Source of the DNA: Cercis canadensis
Taxonomy: Eukaryota; Streptophyta; Magnoliopsida; Fabales; Fabaceae
Assembly: GCA_003255065.1 (NCBI GenBank)
Contig: QAOA01003578.1
Location: 34,749 to 98,748 of the forward strand
Direction: 5' to 3'
Length of the DNA: 64,000 nt
Shown here one piece after another: positions 48,621 through 60,729 of this stretch. Position 1 is the first letter of the stretch. Every line of letters begins with the position of its first letter. The position numbers and the translations under genes were made by a program. The notes under the pieces were generated by a model. The model was given only the letters and a program-made list of their open reading frames with translations, made no database searches and was not told the DNA's origin.

Positions 48621-51600
48621 TTGAGCAAGTTCTATGAATGTAAATTATTTTCAAAAAAAATTCTTTTGCTAAATTTTACATGAGGAATTTGAATGTTTTC
48701 CCGTGCTTTGGAGTTCTTTGCAGAACTTCAACAGTGTATATGCCAGTGTTGTGGGGGATTTTGGTTTTGGCCATTGTTTTCAGCGTGGCCAGCCATCTTA
48801 TCTTGTATGTTTTTCCTTTTTTTTGTTTTCAGTAAACCATTTTACAAATCCAGCAAATATAAAAATAGTCATTTCCCTTTGAATTATCTTCTTTCTTTTT
48901 AGATTCATTTTATTACTAATGAAAAGGTCTTCTTAATTCCAAATAATGAGATCTCATCTAATGAAGCTTTTTTTCTTGCTCTTGGTTAAGTTGAGATCCA
49001 TTTGATGAGTTACCCTGATATAAATCTTTTATTTTCTTTACCCCTTCCTTTTTAATATACATTTATTTATTTATAACCGAGATTTGATACTCTAATGGCT
49101 ACTCATATACATTTATATTGTCATAATTTATTTATTTACTTTTGCTGAGAACTGGCATAACTGTTTACATTGTCTAAAATTCTATGGCCAGCTACAACTT
49201 ACAAGATAGGCATCATAAGAGTCCCATAACCACTGAGGTTTTGGATCATATTTTGGCCACTATTGGCTCACTAGAGCCCACAAAATTAATTTTCCAGACT
49301 GACATTTTTGTTCTCTATATGCCTTCCTCCCTTAACACATATATTTTTGGCTATATTCTTCTGCCATAATAAATAAAAAAAATAGAAGAAAATATGATAA
49401 CACGTCATTTTTTAATCTTATTTTTCATGTAAGAGTGAATCCAAATCTGATTCATTGACAGGTACACACCAAAATATACCTAGGCGAAGGACAGGTATAT
49501 ATGATAGGAATTGGGATTCTATTCTATCTGCCCACTTGTCTTCTGATTTATGGTCTGCTTGTGTAACGTTATCCTCCCCGTGGAATATCATCTTCAAGTA
49601 AATTTCTTTTATGGTGCTCTGATTTTGGGCGGTTGTCTTGCTCCTAAACAACACCTAATTTCATCAAATTGATTAAAAAAAAAAAACTACTTTTCAGAAT
49701 AGCATCCCTATTGGAGTACCAAATAGTTTTTTTTTTTTTTAACTTTTAGTCCGGCCAGATAGTCTAACATTTGAGAGATAAAGTGCTCACATATATTGAC
49801 AAAATAGTACTTAATTCTTTAATAATTAATACATATTTTATCATAAAAGATTTTAAGTTTAAATTCTATTAAAAACATGTGTAATCAAATTTATGGAGAT
49901 AATAGATTGTGTTTTTGAGATGGGGTGAATCTACCCTCCCCAAAGGTGCCTAATTTACTGTCCTTAAATTATTATTCTTTTCCCTTTTTCAAATAGCTAA
50001 GAGGGTGTTTTTCCCCCCCTTTTTTGGTGTTAATGAGCTAATAGCCTAATAGGGAATTGAATAATTGAATCTGGGTTTGTAGCCAGCAAGCAAGAGATAG
50101 CCAAAAGCCATAGGCCAAGCAGTTGTGTCACATGAAAAAGCTTTCATAGACATGACTACTTATGTATTATGTAGCCTGTTAAGTATCCAAGCAGACCCCA
50201 AATTGCAGAGAAATGCCAAAAAGATTAGCATGCGATGTGTGGGTCAGGATCATTCACCAAAAGCTTTGTCTTTTCCTTGTCCACAGCTTCCATATGCTTC
50301 AGTCCATTAAGCAAACGACTAAGCATTAAATTTCAGGCTTACCTTTACTCAATCATAGCAAGCTATCATCTACACTTAACTTTACCATCTTCATTTTTGT
50401 GGCAACCCAGATAAAAGCTTGTGCCTCAAATACAATACACTCGTCCTCTAAACTGGACCCACTTGTACTTTACACCTCTATGTCCACTAATCAGACAAAT
50501 TGGAACCCTTGATCAACAGATTTTCTTTGTGGGTCCTCTGCCCAGAACAAGTATCCTACAACCTTCCAGTTTTGATTTTCTTTCGTCCAAAGGTTTTTCT
50601 CTTTTTTTTTCAACTTTTTTAAATTGATCTCTTAAGAATGCAACATTCGCTTTATAGACAAGTTCAATAGTGTAAAATGTGAATCAAATTGAGAGTCAAA
50701 TCTACAATTTGATAAACCACGTGATAGCGAACGAATGATTACTAGTTAGACTAAACTTACATTTGTTTATTTGAAATATTCAAAATTTAATAAAATAATC
50801 TTTAAAAGAATACTAAATATAAAATAAATTTTAAAATAATTGACATCTATAATAAAATAGTCTAACATTTGTTAAATCTTAAATTTTTTAAGGATTATGA
50901 ATGTCTATTCTTTTAAAGACTATTTTGTAGTTAGAATTTTTTTAAAGACTATTTTATTAAATTTTAAATCTTTAAAAAATACAAATATAAATTTATTCTT
51001 ATCATTCAATGAAAGTCAATATTCATTTTCTCCCCTTGGTATTTTAGACTTTGCCCTAATCAAGTGAGAAGTCAAGGTGGATATAGTCTTTTTGAGTTTG
51101 AAGTAATTTTTTTTTACTCAAAGTTTTCTTTTTCTGCAAATAATTAAGTTGAATTATGTGGGAAACTTTGCTTGGATATAATCCAAATTAATTAGGAAGA
51201 GGAAGGCCAACGGCTACATTAAATGGAGAGAAAAGACAGAATTTTCTCTTCCTCGATCTCACGTAAGGACCAGAAGAAACATGTCTTTGTTTCTAAATTT
51301 TACGGTCGCATGTCCTTTTCAATCTTTGTTCTCTTGGGTACTGTAAATATACCTCTGAGCAAATCCTTAGACACCCAGACTGTGAATTTGTCAATCCCCT
51401 TAGACAAAGATTGGCCACTAGTTAATTGGTGGTAGCTGTAGCTCCTAGCAAGAGAGTTTGTGCCCAAATTCTATATACCACAATAAGGTTTCTCAGTGAA
51501 AGGTCCATAAACCCGATAAGATGATAAAGCACAATGTTTGCAAGTACCGTTGAATTTTTCTATAGATGAAAGTTTCCTCACCTGCGTTTTGTTTAGCGTT

Positions 51601-51786
51601 TTGTACCATATCTCTTTGCTGTGTTCTTCTGCAGTTACGGGTTCCGGGTCTGCATTTTCAGAGCTCTAATGGTTTGAAAATAGCAGTAATGGAGATTTGG
51701 GGAAATGGGTAGGAGAGTATTCTGGAAATGGGTTAATTCTTGTATAGGGAATGCAAAGTTGAGAATTTGCTATCATCTATACCTTC
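48621..51786. other. Intergenic stretch between SLH gene and CHUP1
   Basis: The first 200-300 bp are probably the 3' UTR of the SLH gene and the last 500-600 bp the CHUP1 promoter and leader. Between them is AT-rich DNA with T-runs. Short frames at 49.2, 50.1 and 51.2 kb show no family features. Confidence 0.5.
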
Positions 51787-54700
51787 ATGATAGTCAGGTT
51801 AGGACTCTTAGTAGCTGCTTCAATTGCAGCTTATACAGTTAAGCAGCTAAACGTCAAAACCCAGGAACGATCGCCCTCACATTCAGGTACTCTTTGCTTG
51901 TACAATGGTCTTTAGTGGCAATAAATATTGGTTCATTTCATTTCTTAGTATATGAAAGGGAATTCCATTCATTGTTACACCATGAGTGGCTTTTCTCAAT
52001 GAAAACCATTCTCTAAACTGTTGTTCACTTTCTAATTGTGACTTAGAACATGGTGAAGCAGGGTCTAAAAAGCATCATGAGGGGGGTGAAGATGAGCAGG
52101 TCACGTGTTCTACTCATGGTCTCAATGAGAAGGATGTGAGTACATTAGAGTGAATGTAGTCGAGTTTTTATCTTTTTCATGGATATAAGAAATTCCTTCA
52201 AAAATTTGTCTGTCTCTCTTCTATTTATCAATAGGAGAATGGAAACTTTTGCTTTACCTATTTAATCTGATTGAACAAGTGTTTTTTGTGTTACAGAGGG
52301 AGGAGGAAGAGGAAGAAGAGGAGGTTAAATTAATTAGCAGCATAATTAATAGAGCTCGTGATTTTGAAGATGACATTCTACCTGAATTTGAAGACCTTCT
52401 ATCTGGGGAGATTGAGTTTCCATTACCCACTAACAAGACTGATCAGGCAGAGAAAGATAGAGTTTATGAAGCTGAGATGGCGAACAATGCAAGTGAACTA
52501 GAACGGTTGCGAAACCTAGTGAAAGAATTGGAGGAGAGAGAAGTGAAGCTTGAAGGCGAATTGCTCGAGTACTATGGATTGAAGGAACAGGAATCAGACA
52601 TTGTGGAGCTACAAAGGCAGTTGAAAATTAAGACGGTAGAAGTAGATATGCTTAATATCACCATTAATTCCTTGCAGGCAGAGAGGAAGAAACTTCAAGA
52701 AGAGCTCGGTCAGGGAGGTTTAGCCAAGAGGGAACTTGAGGTGGCCTGGAGCAAGATCAAGGAGTTGCAAAGGCAGATACAGCTTGATGCTAACCAGACC
52801 AAAGGCCAGTTGTTGTTGCTTAAACAACAAGTTTCTGGTCTGCAGGCAAAAGAAGAAGAAGCTGTCAGAAAAGATGCTGAAATTGAAAAGAAACTGAAAG
52901 CCGTGAAGGAGTTAGAGGTAGAAGTTGTGGAGCTTAAGAGAAAGAACAAAGAACTTCAACATGAGAAGCGGGAGTTGACTGTTAAACTTGATGCTGCTCA
53001 ATCTAGTATAACTACACTCTCCAATATGACAGAGGTCAGAGTCCTGTAGTAGGCATATTTCCTTCAATAATGAGTTTGATGCATAACTGTGACCAACATA
53101 TAAGAATTTCTCACGATTGAATACAACCTACGCTTTGGAAGTGTTAAACCACCTAAAATAAATTTTTTTAGAACAATGCTTAAACATTACTTAGTCGTCC
53201 TTGTTTACCTTGTTAACTTCCTCTTTACCCAGCACAGTAACAAAAAAATGATGGCTGAAAACACTGAACAACTTCAGTGAATATCTAGAATGAACTTCCA
53301 AATTAAGCATTAGACCTACATAGTATTTATCTAATATGAAATCAATTGAATCTGAAGTTTCTCTATTTATTGTAGCTGGTCCCTTTTCTGTCAGCAATGT
53401 TTTTGGACTGTATGAATGGTCTTCCTTGGTTAATAGGAATGTAACAATTTTGGAGCAAATTTCACTTAAAACTTATTCAGATATGAATTTATTGAAATAG
53501 TTTTTAAACTATTTGACAAAATGTTGAAAAAGGATGTATATTTCTTTCATGGTAATTATGAATTGAAGTGTTTTATATGTGTGTCTGTTCATGTGATGGA
53601 TGTAAATAATTTTAAGATGCTCTGGCTTGAACTGCAGAGTGAAATGGTTGCCAAGGCAAAAGAGGAGGTCAATAATCTAAGGCATGTAAATGAAGACCTG
53701 CTAAAGCAAGTGGAAGGACTTCAGATGAATAGGTTCAGTGAAGTTGAAGAGCTTGTATACCTTCGTTGGGTCAATGCATGCTTGAGATATGAGCTCAGGA
53801 ATCACAAGGCACCTCCAGGAAAAATCTCAGCCCGCGATCTCAACAAGAGTCTTAGCCCAAAATCTCAGGAGAAGGCTAAGCAGTTGATGCTAGAATATGC
53901 TGGATCAGAACGTGGGCAAGGGGACACAGATCTTGATAGCAACTTCTCCCACCCCTCTTCTCCTGGAAGTGAAGATTTTGAAAATGCTTCTATTGATAGT
54001 TCTACTAGCAAATATAGTAATCTTAGCAAGAAAACTAGCTTAATACAGAAGTTGAAGAAATGGGGAAAAAGCAAAGATGATGCAAGTGCTCTTTCATCAC
54101 CAGTCAGATCTCTTTCAGGAGGCTCTCCAAGCAGAATGAGTATGAGCCTTAGACCTAGGGGTCCACTAGAAAACTTGATGCTAAGGAATGTTGGTGATAG
54201 CGTAGCCATCACTTCCTTTGGGCAGAGGGACCAGGAACCTGCTGATTCTCCTGAAATTCCAACTCCTCCTAACGTGAGAAAAGTTTCATCTAGTGACTCT
54301 CTAAATTCTGTTGCAACTTCATTCCAATTGATGTCTAAATCAGTTGATGGGTCTCTAGAGGAAAAATATCCTGCATATAAAGACCGCCATAAGTTGGCCT
54401 TAGCAAGAGAGAAACAAATTAAGGAAAAGGCTGAGCAAGCAAGAGTGAAGAAGTTCAGTGACAATTCAAATTTGAATTTCACCAAAGTTGACAGAGAGAG
54501 ACCTATAGCTTTACCACCAAAACTTACTCATATAAAGGAGAAAGCATTGGTTTCTGGTAGTTCAACTGATCAGCCTGGCGATGGTAAGAATGTTGATAAT
54601 CAAACCATTAGCAAGATGAAACTGGCCCACATTGAGAAAAGGCCTACTAGGGTGCCTCGGCCACCTCCTAAACCATCTGCTGGTGCTCCTGTCAGTACAA

Positions 54701-57099
54701 ATTCAAATCCTTCCAGTGGAGTACCACCTGCTCCCCCTCCACCACCAGGTGCTCCACCACCTCCCCCACCACCAGGTGGACCACCTCCCCCACCTCCTCC
54801 CCCAGGGAGCCTATCAAGAGGGGCAATGGGTGGTGATAAAGTTCACCGCGCTCCTGAGCTCGTTGAATTTTATCAAACATTGATGAAACGAGAAGCAAAG
54901 AAGGATACTTCATCTTTAATTTCTTCAACATCTAATGCCTCTGATGCAAGGAGCAACATGATTGGGGAGATTGAGAATAGATCATCATTCCTCTTAGCTG
55001 TATGTGTTTTCCTCTTTAATTTTTTTTTTTTGGTTGTCATCAAGTTTAGGAATCATTACAGAATTTTGAAAATATTTTTTTGATGGATTTAGGTGAAAGC
55101 TGATGTAGAAGCACAAGGTGATTTTGTCATGTCATTGGCAACTGAAGTTCGAGCAGCCTCCTTCTCAAACATAGAAGATCTTGTGGCCTTTGTGAACTGG
55201 CTAGATGAGGAACTTTCCTTCCTGGTATGTTTTTTGATGTCATTGCTCATCCATCTGAGAAAATCATGCTTCTGAAACTATTTTGTGCAGAATGCAGATT
55301 TTATGAGAAATCATGAAAAACATTCCAATTTATTTGTTACTAGATCATTCATATTTGAACTCATTATCTACCTTTGCAACTTTATATAAAATGACCTCTG
55401 CATACTTTCCTTATCTTAGGTTGATGAACGAGCCGTCCTCAAGCACTTTGATTGGCCTGAAGGAAAAGCAGATGCCCTGAGAGAGGCAGCTTTTGAATAT
55501 CAGGACCTGATGAAATTGGAGAAGCAAGTCACCTCCTTCACTGATGATCCCAAACTCCATTGTGAAGCTGCTTTGAAGAAAATGTACTCCTTGCTTGAGA
55601 AGTATGTCTCTCATTTCTGCTCTAGATTTATTTACCATGAATATTAGCTTAGGAAGTCAACAATTGGTGAATAGCTTCTTAGAAGCTCAATCTAAAATGA
55701 TAAACATGAAGGAATATAATAATTTTTCCTAACTATTTTAAGGCTGTAGGTTGCTTGGACTTTTCAAATTACAAATTGTAGAGCATGATCTATATATACT
55801 CATCTAGTTATGAACTTACCATTTTGTTTTTATTATGTTTTTCATTTCCAGGGTGGAGCAAAGCGTATATGCATTGTTACGTACAAGAGATATGGCTATT
55901 TCACGATACAGGGAATTTGGAATCCCAGTAAATTGGCTAATGGATTCAGGAGTTGTTGGCAAGGTATGTTTCTAAACTAAGACAAACAGTTTGTGTTGTT
56001 TGTATGCAGCAAACACACACTAGGGGCTGGTTCATTGATGTTGGGAGTTCTTTCTATTACTGTTGAACCTGCAATTTTCTGATATTCAGTTACAATTACC
56101 ATTCTGGTATGCTAATTTGTAGCAAGCTGATCTAGACCAAGATTTAGCTATGTCAATGGCCTGTAAAAACGAAGTTATTCTGTGAGTGGGAGTCCAAAAT
56201 TGGTCAAAGTATTGCAATTGGCTGGCATATATACTGGAAGAGCCCAGTAGTTGATTTTGATTGATTTAAGCTGTCTGATGTGATATACCAAAATGAAGTT
56301 TGGATTGATGGCATATTTTTAGAGTTGATGGTGTAGCATGGACGAGTTAAAAGCTCCATTGTGCCTGTTATTCATATCACACTATGATATGGTAACATGT
56401 ATATGTGTAATTAGGTGTCTAAAACATTTTAGGAGATTTTCTTCCAGGAGATTTGCAATAGACAGTAACTAGTGCATGCCTTGGTTTGCTGTTGTGCATT
56501 GTTGCCTGTTATGATCTAGGAATACATAAAAACTGTCGTGCCAACAAGAGTAGATTTTTAAGTGAAAACCTGTTTAATACTATCAAATGGTTCACACACA
56601 TTTGTAATTTTCATATTGCAGATCAAGCTTTCTTCTGTGCAACTTGCAAAGAAGTATATGAAACGAGTTGCAACTGAACTTGATATATTAGCTGGACCTG
56701 AGAAGGAACCAATGAGAGAATTTTTGATTCTGCAAGGTGTGCGGTTTGCTTTCCGTGTTCATCAGGTACTTTTGCTTTCTTGTTGGTGCTGAAGATATAT
56801 TACTGTCTTTTACACCACAACATGATTTTGCATGAATAAAACTCGGCTAGCTAAACTGGGAAAAATTTACATGTATTGGTTCCAACTGAATTTTAGTAGT
56901 TTTCTGTCAGCAGCTTTTGTGAAAAATGCCCTACTTGGCTGAAATAGTGTTTGAAATACTTGGAATATTATGTTAAAATGTGGCTTGGAACTCTTTCCAG
57001 TTTGCAGGAGGCTTCGATGCAGAAAGCATGAAAGCTTTTGAAGAACTAAGGGGCCGCATCCACACTCAAGCTGGTGAAGATAATAAACCAGAAACATAA
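51787..57099 (+). CDS. CHUP1: CHUP1, chloroplast outer-envelope actin-organising protein
   Basis: Nine exons: 51787-51886, 52047-52135, 52297-53034, 53638-54999, 55093-55224, 55420-55601, 55852-55963, 56622-56765 and 57001-57099. All phases close, giving 985 residues (Arabidopsis 1004). The N-terminal hydrophobic anchor (residues 1-20, MIVRLGLLVAASIAAYTVKQ) targets the outer envelope. An acidic run (REEEEEEEEV), a long coiled coil (about 110-370, ELLEYYGLKEQESDIVELQ), the EELVYLRWVNACLRYEL block, a Ser-rich linker, a polyproline region (about 645-705) that binds profilin, and the conserved C-terminal domain (from VHRAPELVEFYQTLMKRE to AGGFDAESMKAFEEL) follow in order. CHUP1 polymerises the short chloroplast-actin filaments that move chloroplasts toward weak and away from strong light. 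The intron 3 donor is a weaker GTCAGA. Arabidopsis CHUP1 (At3g25690) has the same left neighbour, from memory. Confidence 0.97.
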
Positions 57100-57810
57100 G
57101 GATATCATCACAAGATGACAAGAGTATTCTTTTTCTACACTAGTTGCTTTTCCAGCTAATCTCCACCTTTTCAGCTGTATATTTCATTTTGCTTGTTCAA
57201 TTTGCATAGCCTTTACTTACTGGATACTATACAATGATAAAAAATATATATAAATATATCAGATTGTAATGGTAACACTAGAGTCCAAGATGAACCCTCC
57301 CTACTTGCATCATTTTTATAAGAGCAAGAAATGAGATTCAGCCGAACAATAATTACTATTTAATACTTAATTCAAATGTTTAGCATCTTGGTAGCAACTC
57401 CACATAGATTTTTTTTTTTTGCTTTCTTTTTTGTTTGAGTGATAATAATTATGGTAGCTGAGGTAGAACCATCAACATTTAATGCTGAAGTGACTCAAGA
57501 ATGAAAGAGCCAACTAAAGGACCTATGGTTAGATTAGAGCTACTTTAAACGGAGAAAGAGCACAAGTCACAGCATATTTTTCCTGGGCTTGCATACATAA
57601 ACCAGAACAGACACTCAGCAAACATAACTGATGTATAACCAGTAGTAATTTGCTATTCTTATTTCTTGGTGAAAAATCACTTAACAAAGCTAGTTATGCA
57701 AAATGAGGGGAAAGAAGAATTGGTTTGCTAAAACAATGATAATCATCAGCAGGCATGATATGTACCCTCAGGAATAAAAGGAGAAAAGCAAAAGAATGAT
57801 TATTCTTGGG
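57100..57810. other. Short convergent intergenic region, CHUP1 and GET3d 3' ends
   Basis: CHUP1 (plus) and the GET3d-type gene (minus) point at each other with about 710 bp between their stop codons. This space must hold both 3' UTRs and polyadenylation sites, so antisense overlap of transcripts is possible. Nothing else was seen. Confidence 0.55.
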
Positions 57811-60729
57811 TTACAACAATGTTATTACAAGACTTCTGTCCATGAATTTGGCTCCGCCAACCTTCCCTTGAATTTCGGCAGGCAAAGATATGACGCGTCT
57901 TTGGTCACCAGCTTCTACCAACAGCTCAGATCCTCCCCTATACTGCATTTATCAAATAACTAAGCAATCAGCATTCACACAAGAGTTCTGCACATCAAAC
58001 AACATATAACTAAATAATATAACATAATGCAGAGATTTGCATCAGTACAAGGAGCACAATATAACTCAAAATAACAAGTGTCACATTCAGACATCCCATT
58101 CTATCATTAAATTGAAGCAAGTTGATACTTTGGAGAAAGTATCCCTATCATCTATTGAGTTGCAAGTTTCACAGCTTGTCTACTAGGAAGGTAAGAAAAG
58201 CTCCTCTAAATAATCATACTCCCTTCTCATATTGATTTGATGCGACAAAACAAAACAAATTTACTTTGATGCGACATCAAATAAAAACACTTCATTTCTT
58301 TAAACTTTACTTTCACAAGAAACATCATCAGGATCATGTTTAAAAAGGACTTGGAAATAAAAGAGCATAAGGATATAACATACTTGGTATAGCTTGATCT
58401 CTGATTTGTCAAAACCTGGCATGAAGAGAGTAACTGATTTTCTCTTCGTATCAAATTTAACTGATGATATCTTACTGGCACATTTGCTTGCTAGGAAAGT
58501 AAGATGATGCTTAGCATCTTCATTAACAGTGTCCAATAGAATTCTGTTCCAATCTATTGAGCCATCCATTGACAAACTTGGAATGAAAGCAGAAGGCAAG
58601 GGTGAAAAATCTTTCTTTACTCTTTCCAATGATTCTTCATTTAGTTGTGGAGAGATGATACCCAAAGCACCAGAAACCTGTGCACCTGCTTGGATTGTAC
58701 AACCCCAGTATCGTAATGCAGAATTAACAGAGGTTGGGCTTTTTGGATCCATCACCAGAAAGCAACCAAATCTCTGGGGGTCTGAGAAGGCAGAAGAGCC
58801 TCTCTGGAAAGTATATAATATTAGAACCTTTGGTTTTGCGCTAGGTTGTCATCATACTAGATGAGATTTCCTCTTACCTCCAGCAGTTCATCAAGAGTGT
58901 CCCAGATTTCTGCACTCATTCTCCCATTGAAATAGGATCTGCTTCCACTTATGCTCATGGCCTCATCCACAAGTCTCAAGAGTGAAGGAGCAGCCAATCT
59001 CCCAAGATCTGTTTTCTCAGCCAAGTTGCGCAGATATTTCAAGTACAATCTGCAACCTCACAATATCAAACCTAAGATGTTGATGAGAGTGCACATCTGT
59101 GTGTGTGTGTCAGTGAGTGAGTGAGTGAGAGAGAGAGAGCAAGAGAGTTTCAATTCCAGACCTTGCTTTACTTGTTGCACCTATCATTCGCAGGGTTCCC
59201 TCGCTGCTGACACCATCATATATTACAATGTCAAATTTATCCTGTTGGTTTCTCTGAGCTGCATTCCTCAAGAATCCTACAAGCCTATCAAGTTCAATTG
59301 CCAAAAAGATTGAATCCATCCCAGGTAGGATGCCAAGCTCTTCCGCAACAATCTACAATAATACAGAGGAAGGTGGACAAAAGATCCCAATATAAAATTT
59401 TGGAAAACCATGTCCTACAAATATGGATAATGATATTCAAAAACATATTACATACCCACCCCTCCAAGAACGCCTTGTGTCATATTAAGATTGGCATCTG
59501 CTTGCTTCAGACGATTAAGAGGTTCAAGAACCATCTGCACTTGAGCAACACTCAAAAGTGTGAAGTCACCAAAACCAAAACTTCAGCAGGTGACATGAAA
59601 AAAGGGAGCAAAAAACACACTTTGGTTGTTTCCAATCTAACAGCTGATAGGTTCTTGTTGCATTGGACACGGGAGGTTCCAATCTTACAGTTGAGGAGAT
59701 AGTCAGCAGTTGGGTCTTGGCTGTGTATCAATAAGCATGTATTGAGTCCTGCCATTGCATAATGCTAACTCACATGCACAGAGGAAAAAAGAGAACAATT
59801 AACTACCGTCCACAGTTGAACTTGGATACTGCACATTTGTGGCAAAAGAAAAGAAAAAATTTAATTTCTGGGATGCTCCAGTTAGACACAGGAAAATGTG
59901 AAGGAAATGAAAAAAAAAAAATGGAAAAGTAGCTTATAAGTTAGAATTCATTGTCGAGTTCATAAATGATTTTCTTTACTCAATTCCTTTATTGATAAGC
60001 CCAAATGTATAACATAAGTGTTATTTTCACAGAAGATAGAGATTGATAGACTGATAGATAGAAAGAACATAGAGAGATAATGTCTGTCACAGTGAAGTGA
60101 AATTCCAGTTTTATAAAGAGTAATTTAGAAATTCCCAAGACCATTTCTTTTATTTCTATTTAAACTAGAACCCAACGTACCCGGTTTCCTCTTGGGTTCG
60201 GAAACTTGCATAAACATAAGCACATTTATCTACCAATCAATCAACATAGCAATTTTCAATCTCAAAGTTCCCAAGTTTCCAGATAAATTAGAGTATATAG
60301 AAAGAAACCAATTGATGATCACACTAGGTTTGACAAATCTTCTCAGAATTACTCTTCAAGGAAATTATCAAACCCATCAATGAACACAAAATGTTATTTG
60401 TTTGTGAACCTCACCAATGCAATGTGACACAGAGAAAGGTGGAAACTTTAGACTATTGAAGCTCAAACCCAAATAGGTATTGAGAAATTAAGGAAAACGA
60501 AGGCTATAAGCAGTACCTGAGCGGCGAAGATAGCAGCGGTGGTTTTGCCGGAGCCACCTTTGCCTAGAAAAGTGACCAATTTAGTTGATTCCTGAGAAGA
60601 AGAACCACTACTCTCTGAAGTAGCCGCCATGGCTCTGCAGAGCCTTGAGGGGCGTGATGGAAATGAAAGAGACGAATGTGAGTTGGGGCTTCCAAGAAGA
60701 AGTAGAAGAGGATAAGAAGAAGAAGCCAT
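57811..60729 (-). CDS. GET3D: GET3d-type ArsA/GET3 ATPase with C-terminal alpha-crystallin-like domain
   Basis: Seven exons: 60517-60729, 59621-59764, 59460-59534, 59162-59352, 58878-59049, 58384-58803 and 57811-57942. They close to 448 residues; I recall about 455 for Arabidopsis At1g26090. The N terminus (1-33, Ser/Leu/Arg-rich) looks like a plastid transit peptide. A deviant Walker A motif of the ArsA/GET3 class follows: [11 protein letters not shown] (G56 to T64), with the SIMIBI signature lysine K57. Further on are [12 protein letters not shown] (A-loop/switch I type), [17 protein letters not shown] (Walker B and switch II), the ALRYWGC segment, and a beta-rich C-terminal domain (about 360-448, [20 protein letters not shown], then [14 protein letters not shown]). 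This is the small-heat-shock-like module that marks GET3d from canonical GET3. GET3 homologues shield and deliver tail-anchored membrane proteins; the GET3d role in plastids is poorly known. A second Met at 34 could act as an alternative start. Confidence 0.93.

Noticed and set aside
53865-54485. 206-residue minus-strand frame inside CHUP1
   Set aside because: Antisense shadow of CHUP1 exon 4, which is strongly supported on the plus strand.
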